64,000 nt of DNA. Source: Bradyrhizobium sp. SSBR45G. GTDB lineage: Bacteria > Pseudomonadota > Alphaproteobacteria > Rhizobiales > Xanthobacteraceae. Where the stretch lies: the NCBI RefSeq assembly GCF_030159255.1, contig NZ_BSCT01000029.1, forward strand, positions 1 to 64,000, given 5' to 3'. Position 1 is the stretch's first letter, and each line of letters opens with the position of its first letter. Shown one piece after another: positions 35,434 through 44,160 of this stretch. The position numbers were made by a program, and so were the translations under genes. The notes under the pieces were generated by a model, which was given only the letters and a program-made list of their open reading frames with translations, ran no database searches and was not told where the DNA came from.

Positions 35434-36210
35434 TCAACCGGCCGGCAGCAGATGCCGCAGCGCCGACGCGATCATCACGCCGCCGCCGGTGATGACGGCG
35501 GCATCGAGGATGGCGGCGTGGATGTGCACCGGCATGCGCGCTACGAACGCCTTGGCGAGGAAGGCGCCGGGCACGGCGACGGCGCCGATCAGCAGCGCGA
35601 AGGCCAGCACCTGCGCCGTGACCACGCCGGCCAGACCGAACACCGAGATCTTGATGACGCCGGTCACCACCGAGATCATCGCATCGGTGGCGATGACGGC
35701 GGCGCCTTCCAGGCCGGCCGCCATCAGCAGCGACAGCAGGATCACGCCGGAGCCGGAGGTGCCGCCGACGAGAACACCGTAGCCGACGGCACCGGCGGCA
35801 AGCCCGCCATTGCCGATCCTGACGTTGCGCTTGCGCAGGATCCGCCGCAGCGGAACGCTCATGATCAGCATGGTGCCGATCACGAACGCCGCGCCGGAAT
35901 TGGTCAGCCGTGTGTAGCCATAGGCACCGAGCGCGGTCGTCAGCGCCGCCGCGGCGACGACGATGCCGGCCCGCATGCGGTCGGCCTCGCTGAAATAGGC
36001 GACGACGCGGCTGAGATTGGTGAGGATCGCGGAGATCGCGATGATCGGCACCACCGGCTCGGCGCCGACCATCGGCACCAGCACCAGCGGCATCAGCGCG
36101 CCGGTGCCGTAGCCGGCGAGACCACCGATGATCGAAGCAAATAAAGCGACGGAAGCGACGAGCAGGAGTTGCAGAAGGGAGATGTCGGCAAAGCCTGCCA
36201 GAAAATTCAT
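35434..36210 (-). CDS. TauE/SafE family membrane transporter
   Basis: A 258-residue integral membrane protein with about eight hydrophobic helices in the TauE/SafE (DUF81) layout, including the paired GGLAGYGTGALMPLVLV and GGTSGSGVILLSLLMAAG repeats. The family exports sulfite, sulfonates or other anions; substrate here is unknown. Its start overlaps the cca stop by four bases, so it is the last gene of the DUF1285-NUDIX-DUF6111-cca-tauE operon. Confidence 0.92.
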   Translation of the reverse strand: MNFLAGFADISLLQLLLVASVALFASIIGGLAGYGTGALMPLVLVPMVGAEPVVPIIAISAILTNLSRVVAYFSEADRMRAGIVVAAAALTTALGAYGYTRLTNSGAAFVIGTMLIMSVPLRRILRKRNVRIGNGGLAAGAVGYGVLVGGTSGSGVILLSLLMAAGLEGAAVIATDAMISVVTGVIKISVFGLAGVVTAQVLAFALLIGAVAVPGAFLAKAFVARMPVHIHAAILDAAVITGGGVMIASALRHLLPAG

Positions 36211-37460
36211 GAACGTCCGTCGCGGTTGACACGCGCCGCCGCCTGATCGGCGATCGCGTTCAGCGATGCCTCGTCGAGCGGGAAATCCGCCGCGAGCCAG
36301 GCATCCTCTGCGAGGGTGAGCACATGACCGAGAAGCGGTCCTTCCGCAACCCCGCGCGCGATGAAATCGGCGGCCTTCAACGGCAATTTCGGCGGCGTGA
36401 AGCGCTGCGGCAACAGCGCCAGCTCACGCCAGCGCTGCGAGTCCCGGTTACAGCCGCTGCGCGCCCAGCCGAGCATCAGGCGGTCGCGATAGACGGCCTC
36501 GCCGAGGCGGTACAACAGCCGGCGGCCCCGCGCCTCGTCGGCGGAGGCGAAGCGCCACCAGCGATGGCCCATGCCGTCGAGCGCCTTGGTCTCGGCATTG
36601 GAGAGCTTCAGCCGCGCACCGAGACGGCGCGCATCCTCGGTCACGGCGACCGCGAGCGCGGCGAGGCGGCGCACCGGGCTCGGCGGCAGCGCCAGCTCGC
36701 GCTCGATGTCGATCATCGCCGCGAACGGACCGAGATAGGCGACGCCGCCGAGGATCGCCGTCAGCAAGCCGCCGTCGGTCATCGCCGCGACGGCGCCGAC
36801 GGCGCCCTCGGTGACGAGCAGCTTCAGCATCTCCATGCGCACGCGCTCGGCCGACAGCGTCGCAAGCCCGGCGCGGCCGGCGATGCAGGCGATATAGCTG
36901 TCGCGATCCGGCTCGCCGTGGCCGAACGCCGAATGGATGCGGAAGAAGCGCAGGATGCGCAAGTAATCCTCGGCGATGCGCTGGGCGGGATCGCCGATGA
37001 AGCGCACGCGCCGCGCGGCGATGTCGGCGAGGCCGCCGACATGATCGTGCACGGCGCCGTCCGGCCCCACCGACAGCGCGTTGATGGTGAAGTCGCGCCG
37101 GTGGGCATCGCTGACCCAGTCGCGGCCGAACGCGACCTTGGCCTTGCGGCCGAATGTCTCGGTGTCCTCGCGCAAGGTCGTCACTTCGAACGGGTGACCC
37201 TCGAGCACCAGGGTCACGGTGCCGTGCTCGATGCCGGTCGGCACGCTCCTGATCGAGGCGGCCTTGGCGCGGCGGATGACCTCGGCCGGCAGCGCCGTGG
37301 TGGCGATGTCGATATCCCCGATCGCAATCCCGAGCAGCGCGTTGCGCACGGCGCCGCCGACCACGCGCGCCTCCTCGCCGTCGCAATTGAGCAATGCGAG
37401 CACCCGCGCAGCCGGACCGGACAAGAGCCAGGGCGCGCTCAGCACCCGCGCGTCGGTCAT
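36207..37460 (-). CDS. cca: CCA-adding tRNA nucleotidyltransferase / poly(A) polymerase family
   Basis: A 417-residue class II nucleotidyltransferase that builds or repairs the 3'-CCA of tRNA. The catalytic head shows VVGGAVRNALLGIAIGDIDI with the metal-binding Asp pair, then the RRDFTINAL motif and EDYLRILRFFR near residue 165. The C-terminal body is helical. The GGAVR-N instead of GGAVR-D variation is minor. Overlaps the DUF6111 gene upstream and the TauE gene downstream by four bases each. Confidence 0.95.
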   Translation of the reverse strand: MTDARVLSAPWLLSGPAARVLALLNCDGEEARVVGGAVRNALLGIAIGDIDIATTALPAEVIRRAKAASIRSVPTGIEHGTVTLVLEGHPFEVTTLREDTETFGRKAKVAFGRDWVSDAHRRDFTINALSVGPDGAVHDHVGGLADIAARRVRFIGDPAQRIAEDYLRILRFFRIHSAFGHGEPDRDSYIACIAGRAGLATLSAERVRMEMLKLLVTEGAVGAVAAMTDGGLLTAILGGVAYLGPFAAMIDIERELALPPSPVRRLAALAVAVTEDARRLGARLKLSNAETKALDGMGHRWWRFASADEARGRRLLYRLGEAVYRDRLMLGWARSGCNRDSQRWRELALLPQRFTPPKLPLKAADFIARGVAEGPLLGHVLTLAEDAWLAADFPLDEASLNAIADQAAARVNRDGRS

Positions 37461-37720
37461 TTCTCTGCTCCGGGAACGAGCCTGCCGTTCTCGATGTGGG
37501 CAGGCACGTAGGTCGAACGCGGCGGCGCGCCGGAAAATTCGGCGAGCAGGACCAGACTTGCAATCACCAGCACCAGCGCCGCCACCGTCAATTTTGCAAC
37601 CAGATGCAGGGGCCAGCTATCCGGCACCAGCAGCCCCGCCCGGGTCGCGATCAAGAACAGCACATAGACCGCGAAAGGAATGAGGAAAATTCCGATTTCC
37701 GTCAATACGGGTCGGATCAT
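37457..37720 (-). CDS. DUF6111 family small membrane protein
   Basis: An 87-residue protein with two hydrophobic helices (IGIFLIPFAVYVLFLIAT and VAALVLVIASLVLLA) and a short C-terminal tail with PPRSTYVPAHIENGRLVPG, characteristic of DUF6111. Function unknown. Overlaps both neighbours (NUDIX gene and cca) by four bases, so it is translationally coupled in this operon. Confidence 0.88.
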   Translation of the reverse strand: MIRPVLTEIGIFLIPFAVYVLFLIATRAGLLVPDSWPLHLVAKLTVAALVLVIASLVLLAEFSGAPPRSTYVPAHIENGRLVPGAEK

Positions 37721-38391
37721 GACAGATAGATCCGCTCATACAACACCCGAAGGATTCCCGCGGTGGCGCCCCAGATGTAGCGCTCGGCGAACGGCATCGC
37801 GTAATACGAGCGCTCCATGCCGCGAAACTCCTTGGAATGCAGCTGGTGATTGGCGGGATCCATCAGGAACGACAGCGGCACCTCGAAGGCATCGTCGACC
37901 TCGCCCGCGTTGATCTTCAGCGAAAATCCCGGCTGCACCCGCGCCACCGTCGGCAGGATGCGGAAGCCGAAGGCGGTGCCGTAGACGTCGAGATAGCCGA
38001 TCGGGTCGACGAAGCTGCGGTCGAGCCCGACCTCTTCCTCCGCCTCGCGCAAGGCGGCATCGAGCGGCGAGGCATCGGTGACGTCGATCTTGCCGCCTGG
38101 AAACGCGATCTGCCCGGCATGGCTGGACAGGTTCGGCGAACGCTGGGTCAAAAGCACCGTCGGCTCGGGATGATCGACCACCGGGATCAGCACGGCTGCC
38201 GGCCGGATCGGCTGCTCGCGGGCGATGATCTCGAGCATGCGATCGGTGCCGGAATCTCCACTGGTCGGAATGACATCCGGATCGAGCAGCGCCGGCGGCA
38301 CGTCAAAGCGCAGCCGCTCCCGGCCACGCGCAAAGAATTCGGCCGAACTCACCCCGACCGTCGCACTCCTCGCCACCATGGGCTCGTTCAA
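37717..38391 (-). CDS. CoA pyrophosphatase-type NUDIX hydrolase
   Basis: A 224-residue NUDIX protein of the NudL/CoA diphosphatase type. The NUDIX box begins FPGGKIDVTDASPLDAAL and continues REAEEEVGL (about residues 93-120). The preceding VLLTQRSPNLSSHAGQIAF is the extra motif typical of CoA pyrophosphatases. The TauE-cca-DUF6111-NUDIX-DUF1285 string is overlapping throughout, each by four bases. Confidence 0.92.
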   Translation of the reverse strand: MNEPMVARSATVGVSSAEFFARGRERLRFDVPPALLDPDVIPTSGDSGTDRMLEIIAREQPIRPAAVLIPVVDHPEPTVLLTQRSPNLSSHAGQIAFPGGKIDVTDASPLDAALREAEEEVGLDRSFVDPIGYLDVYGTAFGFRILPTVARVQPGFSLKINAGEVDDAFEVPLSFLMDPANHQLHSKEFRGMERSYYAMPFAERYIWGATAGILRVLYERIYLS

Positions 38392-38990
38392 AGCGCCGCC
38401 CTCACCTCTTCTGCGTTGGCCATGGGGAAGAACGCTCCGCCCGACTCCACCCCGAACATGACATCACCATCGATCACCCGCTCCTCACCCATGTCAACCA
38501 GCTCATAGTAGAGCGCCCGCGTCACCTTGGCCCAAAGATCGGCGCGGACGTGCAGATAGGGCGTGAGCCCGCCGCTGTCGCCCGGCTCGAAGCGCAGCCG
38601 GTGCTCGGCATCGCAGGCGACCCAGTCGTCGACATTGGTGCGAAAGTGGAGCCGCACACCGTGCTCATCGGCCTCCTTCCGCATTTCTACGGCCATGAAC
38701 GGTGCATCGTCGACGCGGATACCGACCTTCTCCACCGGCGTGACGAGGAAATAGCGCTCTCCCTCGCGTTTCAGGATCGTGGAGAACAGCCTCACCAGCG
38801 CCGGGCGGCCGATTGGCGTGCCCAAGTAGTACCAGCTACCATCAGCGGCGATTCGCATGTCGAGATCGCCGCAGAATGGCGGATTCCACAAATGCACCGG
38901 CGGCAGGCTTTTTCCTGCGCTGCCGGCCTGCGATGCGGCCGAAGTGAGCCGATCGAGTCCGTTGTCGGTGCTCTGCCCTTGCTTCGCCAT
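38388..38990 (-). CDS. DUF1285 domain protein
   Basis: A 200-residue DUF1285 protein, function unknown. The core has PPVHLWNPPFCGDLDMRIAA, GTPIGRPALVRLFSTILK and VTPVEKVGIRVDDAPF. ATG 38990 is preferred; a further in-frame start at 39041 adds 17 unlikely residues. First gene of the five-gene operon, divergent from the moxR-like gene with about 260 bases between. Confidence 0.9.
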   Translation of the reverse strand: MAKQGQSTDNGLDRLTSAASQAGSAGKSLPPVHLWNPPFCGDLDMRIAADGSWYYLGTPIGRPALVRLFSTILKREGERYFLVTPVEKVGIRVDDAPFMAVEMRKEADEHGVRLHFRTNVDDWVACDAEHRLRFEPGDSGGLTPYLHVRADLWAKVTRALYYELVDMGEERVIDGDVMFGVESGGAFFPMANAEEVRAAL

Positions 38991-39253
38991 GGTTTGCCCC
39001 GAGTTTGCGTCAGCCTTGGCACGATTGGTGCAGGAATTCATCGCGTCGTCTGTGCAAAAGTTCCTGGCGGCCGTGCACGTGATGTAAGGTCGCCATATCG
39101 TGATGCCGTCAATACCCCGGAATGCCGATAATATGGGGATAGTTTAACTCAACGAATACAGCGCCTTCGCATAGATTGGCATCCGTGTCCTGATAAGCAG
39201 GAGCGGAACGACCGTCGGCAGGTTGCAGATGCGGGGCAGAAGGAGCGACGGGA

Positions 39254-40252
39254 ATGGCTGAGAGTGCCGAGAAGCTCGAGGATGCGATCGTCCGATCGGC
39301 CGAACAGGTGTCGGGCCAGATCCACGCGGCAAAGGAGGCGATCTCCGGCGTCATCTTCGGCCAGGACCGCGTGGTGGAAAACACCCTCGTCACCATCCTC
39401 TCCGGCGGTCATGCGCTGCTGATCGGCGTGCCCGGCCTCGCCAAGACCAAGCTGGTCGAGACCCTGGGCATAACGCTCGGCCTCGACGCCAAGCGCGTCC
39501 AGTTCACGCCGGACCTGATGCCGTCGGACATCCTCGGTGCCGAGGTGCTGGATGAAAGCACCGTGGGCAAGCGTTCGTTCCGCTTCATCGCCGGTCCGGT
39601 GTTCGCGCAGCTGCTGATGGCCGACGAGATCAACCGTGCCAGCCCGCGCACGCAGTCGGCGCTGCTGCAAGCCATGCAGGAGCAGCACATCACCGTTGCA
39701 GGCGCGCGGCACGATCTGCCCAAGCCGTTCCACGTGCTGGCCACCCAGAACCCGCTCGAGCAGGAGGGAACCTATCCGTTGCCCGAGGCCCAGCTCGATC
39801 GCTTCCTGATGGAGATCGACGTCGACTATCCCGACCGCGACGCCGAGCGCCGCATTCTGTTCGAGACCACGGGCGCCGAGGAGAGCGCCGCCAGAGGCGC
39901 GATGACCGCGGATGCGCTGATCGCCGCCCAGCGGCTGGTGCGGCGGCTGCCGGTCGGCGATTCCGTCGTCGAGGCGATCCTGTCGCTGGTGCGCTCGGCG
40001 CGTCCCGGCCCCGAGGCCGGCGACGCCGGCAAGCTGATCGCCTGGGGCCCCGGCCCGCGCGCCAGCCAGTCGCTGATGCTCGCCGTGCGCGCCCGCGCGC
40101 TGCTGGACGGCCGCCTTGCGCCGTCGATCGACGACGTCCTCGATCTCGCCGAGCCCGTGCTGAAGCACCGCATGGCGCTGACCTTCCCGGCCCGCGCCGA
40201 AGGACGCACCATTCCGGACGTGATCCGGCAGTTGAAGAGCCGGATTGGTTGA
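39254..40252 (+). CDS. MoxR-family AAA+ ATPase
   Basis: A 332-residue MoxR ATPase. Walker A is GVPGLAKTKLVET at about residues 59-71, Walker B ADEINRASPRTQSALLQAMQ near 123, and sensor I LATQNPLEQEGTYPLPEAQ near 164. MoxR proteins act as chaperones together with DUF58/VWA proteins in cofactor insertion or envelope stress. It starts the MoxR-DUF58-DUF4159-membrane protein operon; its stop overlaps the next start by four bases. Confidence 0.96.
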   Translation: MAESAEKLEDAIVRSAEQVSGQIHAAKEAISGVIFGQDRVVENTLVTILSGGHALLIGVPGLAKTKLVETLGITLGLDAKRVQFTPDLMPSDILGAEVLDESTVGKRSFRFIAGPVFAQLLMADEINRASPRTQSALLQAMQEQHITVAGARHDLPKPFHVLATQNPLEQEGTYPLPEAQLDRFLMEIDVDYPDRDAERRILFETTGAEESAARGAMTADALIAAQRLVRRLPVGDSVVEAILSLVRSARPGPEAGDAGKLIAWGPGPRASQSLMLAVRARALLDGRLAPSIDDVLDLAEPVLKHRMALTFPARAEGRTIPDVIRQLKSRIG

Positions 40253-41208
40253 TGGCCACAGCATCAGGGCACGCCGACACGGAGATTCTCGCAATCCGGC
40301 ATGCCGATGGCGAAAGCCGGACGCTCGCATCCTCGCTGCCGCGTCTCGTGCTGGAAGCCCGGCAGATCGCCGCCAACGTCATCCACGGCCTGCACGGCCG
40401 GCGACGCGCCGGTTCCGGCGAAAGCTTCTGGCAATATCGCCGCTTCGTCTCCGGTGAACCGTCGCAGCGCGTCGACTGGCGCCGTTCCGCCCGCGACGAT
40501 CATCTCTATGTCCGCGAGCAGGAATGGGAGGCTGCGCACACCGTCTGGATCTGGCCGGACCGCTCGCCCTCGATGGCGTTCGCGTCCAAGGGTGCGCGGG
40601 ACAGCAAGCTCGAACGCGCGCTGATCGTGACATTCGCTCTGGCCGAGCTGCTGGTCGCCGGCGGCGAGCGGGTCGGCATTCCCGGCCTGATCAATCCGAC
40701 CGGAAGCCGCAATGTCATCGATCGCATCGCGCAGGCAATGCTGCATGACGAAGCTGTCAGGCCGAGCCTGCCGCCCTCCTTCGTGCCGTCGGCGCTCGCC
40801 GAAATCGTCGTGTTGTCGGATTTCTGGTCGCCGATATCAGAGATCAGCACCATGCTGACCGGACTCTCCGCATCGGGCGCGCACGGCACGATGGTGCAGG
40901 TCGTTGATCCCGCAGAAGAGACCTTCCCCTATTCCGGCCGCGTCGAGTTCGTTGAGCCCGAAGGTGGCGAGGTGATCACCGCCGGCCGCGCCGAGAGCTG
41001 GACGCAGGATTACGTCGCCCGCGTAGCCCTGCACCGCGACCAGATCCGTGCCGAGACCGGCAAGCTGGACTGGCTGTTCACGACGCACACCACCAGCCGC
41101 TCGGCCGCCGAGCTGTTGCTGTTCCTGCATGCCGGCATGACAACGAGCAAAGGCGGCGCACGCGGCGGCGTCAAAGTGGGCGCTGGCCCGAGAGGGATCG
41201 GCGCATGA
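40249..41208 (+). CDS. DUF58 domain protein
   Basis: A 319-residue DUF58 protein, the usual partner of MoxR. The core motif is RVDWRRSARDDHLYVREQE near residues 75-93 followed by the VWA-like strand TVWIWPDRSPSM with a partly conserved DxSxS-type motif. No membrane helices. Overlaps moxR and the DUF4159 gene by four bases on either side, suggesting a stoichiometric complex. Confidence 0.94.
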   Translation: MMATASGHADTEILAIRHADGESRTLASSLPRLVLEARQIAANVIHGLHGRRRAGSGESFWQYRRFVSGEPSQRVDWRRSARDDHLYVREQEWEAAHTVWIWPDRSPSMAFASKGARDSKLERALIVTFALAELLVAGGERVGIPGLINPTGSRNVIDRIAQAMLHDEAVRPSLPPSFVPSALAEIVVLSDFWSPISEISTMLTGLSASGAHGTMVQVVDPAEETFPYSGRVEFVEPEGGEVITAGRAESWTQDYVARVALHRDQIRAETGKLDWLFTTHTTSRSAAELLLFLHAGMTTSKGGARGGVKVGAGPRGIGA

Positions 41209-44018
41209 TGGGTCTGCCGCTGTCGTTCGCCGAACCGTTGCTGCTGGCCGGGCTGGTCAGCCTGCCGGTGCTGTGGTGGCTGTTGCGGGTGATGCCGCCG
41301 CGGCCGCGGCGCATCGAGTTCCCACCGACGCGGCTGTTGTTCGACATCACGCCGAAGGAAGAGACGCCGTCCCGCTCGCCCTGGTGGCTGACATTGCTGC
41401 GCCTGATCGCAGCCGCGCTGGTGATCTTCGCGGCGGCCGGCCCGATCTGGAATCCGCGCACCGAGGCCGCCGCCAGCAAGGCGCCGCTGGTGCTGCTGCT
41501 CGACGACAGCTGGAGCGCGGCCGCGAGCTGGGAGGCGCGCATCAAGGCAGCGGACGAGATCATCGCCGACGCGGACACCGATCGGCGCGGCGTCGCCCTT
41601 CTGCCGCTGTCGGAGCCGGCGCGCGATCTCACCTTGATGCCGGCCGGTGCGGCCCGCGTCGCGCTGCGCCAGATCGCGCCCAAGGCCTACACCACCGAGC
41701 GCGCCGATGCGCTGCCGCAGCTCGATCGCTTTCTCAAGGCCACCGGCGATGCCGAGATCATGTGGTTCTCGGACGGCGTCGATCCCGGCCGCGGCAGTGA
41801 GTTCGTCACCGGCCTCGCCAAGACGATCGGCGATCGCAGCCTGACATTGTTCGAAGGCGGCACGCCGTCGCCGCTGGCGCTGGCCGGCGCCGAGAATGCA
41901 GCCGCCAAGATGACCGTGAAGGTGCTGCGCGCCGATCTGTCGGTGCCCGGCGGCATCGTGCGCGCGCTCGATGCGAAGGGCTCGCCACTCGGCGAGGCGC
42001 CGTTCAGCTTTGCCGGCGGCGCGCGCGACACCGAGGCGAGCTTCGACCTGCCGGTCGAGCTGCGCAACGACATCACCCGGCTCGAGATCGCAGGCGAACG
42101 CTCCGCGGGCGCCGTGCAATTGCTCGACAAGCGCTGGCGCCGCCGCGCCGTCGGCATCGTCTCGGGCGGGACCAGCGACACCGCGCAGCCGCTGCTCGCG
42201 CCGACTTTCTATCTGACCCGTGCGCTGTCGCCATTCGCCGATCTCAGGCTCGGCGATCGCGGCGCCCCGCAGCAGATCATCACCCAGTTCCTCGATCAGA
42301 AAGTGCCGATGATCGTGCTGGCCGACGTTGGCACGCTGTCGCCGGAATTGCGCGACCGCCTCAACGGCTGGATCGAGAATGGCGGCGTGCTGGTGCGCTT
42401 CGCAGGCCCCCGCCTCGCACAGGGCGACGACGACCTGGTGCCGGTGAAGCTGCGCCGCGGCGGCCGCACCCTCGGCGGCAGCCTGACCTGGGAAAAGCCG
42501 CAGCGTCTCGCCGCCTTCGCCGCCGACGGCCCGTTCGCCGGCATCACCGTCCCGAAGGACGTCACCGTCAGCCGTCAGGTCCTCGCCGAGCCCGACGCCG
42601 TGCTGGCGACCAAGAGCTGGGCCTCGCTGGAGGACGGCACGCCGCTCGTTACCGGCGAGCACCGCGGCAAGGGCATCATCGCGCTGTTCCATGTCAGCGC
42701 CGACATGCGCTGGTCGGACCTGCCGATGTCCGGCGCGATGGTCGAGATGCTCCGCCGCGTCGTCGACATGTCCGGCTACACCACGACGCCGGGCGCAGGT
42801 CCGGCCGGCGACACCGCCAAGGCGACCCTGGCACCGCTGCATATTCTCGACGGGTTCGGCGCCTTCGGACCGCCGTCTTCGGCGACCAAGCCGCTGCCAG
42901 CCGACTTCACCGACAGGGCTTCCCTGGATCATCCACCCGGCTTCTACGGCCCTGCCGAGGGACCCACTGCAGTGAACACGCTCAACCCTGCCGATCGCAT
43001 TCTGCAGCTCGACACGACTGGTCTGCGCGCCAAGCGCGCCAGCTACACCACGGCCGAGCCGCGCGATCTCCGGGGCATCTTGTTGTCGACCGCGCTGCTG
43101 CTGTTCCTGATCGATGCGGTCATCGTCGCCTTGCTCGGCGGCGTGCTGGCCTCGCTGATCCGTCGGCGCCGCGCGGCGCCCGCGGCGATCGCCATCGCCA
43201 TGCTCGCGACCGGTGTCCTGCTCGCGATCGCGATGCCCTCCACCGCGCGCGCCGACGCGGCCAGCGACGATTTCGCCATGCGCGCGGTGTCGCAGACGCG
43301 GCTCGCTTATGTCGTCACCGGCAATGCCGACGTCGATTCCATCGTCAAGGCCGGCCTGACCGGGCTCACTCTGTTCCTGGCGCAGCGCACCGCGCTGGAG
43401 GCCGGCGATCCCGTCGGCATCGATCCGGCGCGCGACGAACTCGCTTTCTTTCCCCTGATCTACTGGCCGATCGTGCCGGGCGCAGCCAAGCCGCCGCAGG
43501 ATGCCATCAACAAGATCGACGCCTACATGAAGCAGGGCGGCACGGTCATCTTCGACACCCGCGACGCGGTCGAGGCCGTGCCGGGCGTGAATGGTGGCCA
43601 GCAGACGCCGGGCATGCAGTCGCTGCGCGACATTCTCTCCTCGCTCGACGTGCCCGAGCTCGAGCCGGTGCCGCGCGAGCACGTGCTGACCAAGACGTTC
43701 TATTTGCTGCGCGACTTTCCCGGCCGCTTCACCTCGGGACAGACCTGGGTCGAAGCCCTGCCGAAGGAGGACGATGAGGACAGCGCCGCACGCCCGGCGC
43801 GCGGCGGCGACGGCGTCTCGCCGATCATCATCACCTCGAACGATCTGGCCGGGGCCTGGGCGCTTCGCCCCGACAGCCAATACATGCTGCCGGTCGAGCA
43901 GCGGCAGCGCGAATTCGCGTTCCGCGCCGGCGTCAACATCGTGATGTACACGCTCACCGGCAACTACAAGGCCGACCAGGTTCATGCGCCGGCGCTGATC
44001 GAACGGCTTGGGCAGTGA
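41205..44018 (+). CDS. DUF4159 membrane protein with N-terminal BatA-like domain
   Basis: A 937-residue protein. The start (FAEPLLLAGLVSLPVLWWLL, then PPRPRRIEFPPTRLLFDI) is the BatA/aerotolerance N-terminal module with two membrane helices. VLLLDDSWSAAASWEAR at about residue 97 is a VWA-like strand. A further helix (ILLSTALLLFLIDAVIVAL) occurs near residue 625 and another near 660. The C-terminal 250 residues are DUF4159, including YVVTGNADVDSIVKAGL and GGTVIFDTRD. Likely an inner-membrane scaffold for the MoxR-DUF58 machine; role inferred from context. Confidence 0.92.
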   Translation: MMGLPLSFAEPLLLAGLVSLPVLWWLLRVMPPRPRRIEFPPTRLLFDITPKEETPSRSPWWLTLLRLIAAALVIFAAAGPIWNPRTEAAASKAPLVLLLDDSWSAAASWEARIKAADEIIADADTDRRGVALLPLSEPARDLTLMPAGAARVALRQIAPKAYTTERADALPQLDRFLKATGDAEIMWFSDGVDPGRGSEFVTGLAKTIGDRSLTLFEGGTPSPLALAGAENAAAKMTVKVLRADLSVPGGIVRALDAKGSPLGEAPFSFAGGARDTEASFDLPVELRNDITRLEIAGERSAGAVQLLDKRWRRRAVGIVSGGTSDTAQPLLAPTFYLTRALSPFADLRLGDRGAPQQIITQFLDQKVPMIVLADVGTLSPELRDRLNGWIENGGVLVRFAGPRLAQGDDDLVPVKLRRGGRTLGGSLTWEKPQRLAAFAADGPFAGITVPKDVTVSRQVLAEPDAVLATKSWASLEDGTPLVTGEHRGKGIIALFHVSADMRWSDLPMSGAMVEMLRRVVDMSGYTTTPGAGPAGDTAKATLAPLHILDGFGAFGPPSSATKPLPADFTDRASLDHPPGFYGPAEGPTAVNTLNPADRILQLDTTGLRAKRASYTTAEPRDLRGILLSTALLLFLIDAVIVALLGGVLASLIRRRRAAPAAIAIAMLATGVLLAIAMPSTARADAASDDFAMRAVSQTRLAYVVTGNADVDSIVKAGLTGLTLFLAQRTALEAGDPVGIDPARDELAFFPLIYWPIVPGAAKPPQDAINKIDAYMKQGGTVIFDTRDAVEAVPGVNGGQQTPGMQSLRDILSSLDVPELEPVPREHVLTKTFYLLRDFPGRFTSGQTWVEALPKEDDEDSAARPARGGDGVSPIIITSNDLAGAWALRPDSQYMLPVEQRQREFAFRAGVNIVMYTLTGNYKADQVHAPALIERLGQ

Positions 44019-44057
44019 AATTAGTTGCGCGCGCACGCCGCGCCAAAACCACAGCCA

Positions 44058-44141
44058 TCATGCCCGGGCTTGTCCCGGGCATCCACGTGCATCGTTTGAC
44101 GCGGCTCGACGTGGATGGCCGGGACAAGCCCGGCCATGACG
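44058..44141. repeat. Dispersed palindrome, GCCCGGGCTTGTCCCGGGC family (copy 2), inside an operon
   Basis: Left arm CATGCCCGGGCTTGTCCCGG and right arm CCGGGACAAGCCCGGCCATG with internal CCACGT/ACGTGG flanks. It lies in the 142-base gap between the DUF4159 gene and the last gene of the MoxR operon. The related copy is at 17613-17701. Confidence 0.88.
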
Positions 44142-44160
44142 AAACCCGAGGACTTGCCTC

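Noticed and set aside
41010-44036. A 1008-codon open frame on the minus strand opposite the DUF4159 gene
   Set aside because: Arg/Gly/His/Gln-rich low-complexity translation, no domains, and complete overlap with a well-supported gene on the other strand; a by-product of high GC in third positions.
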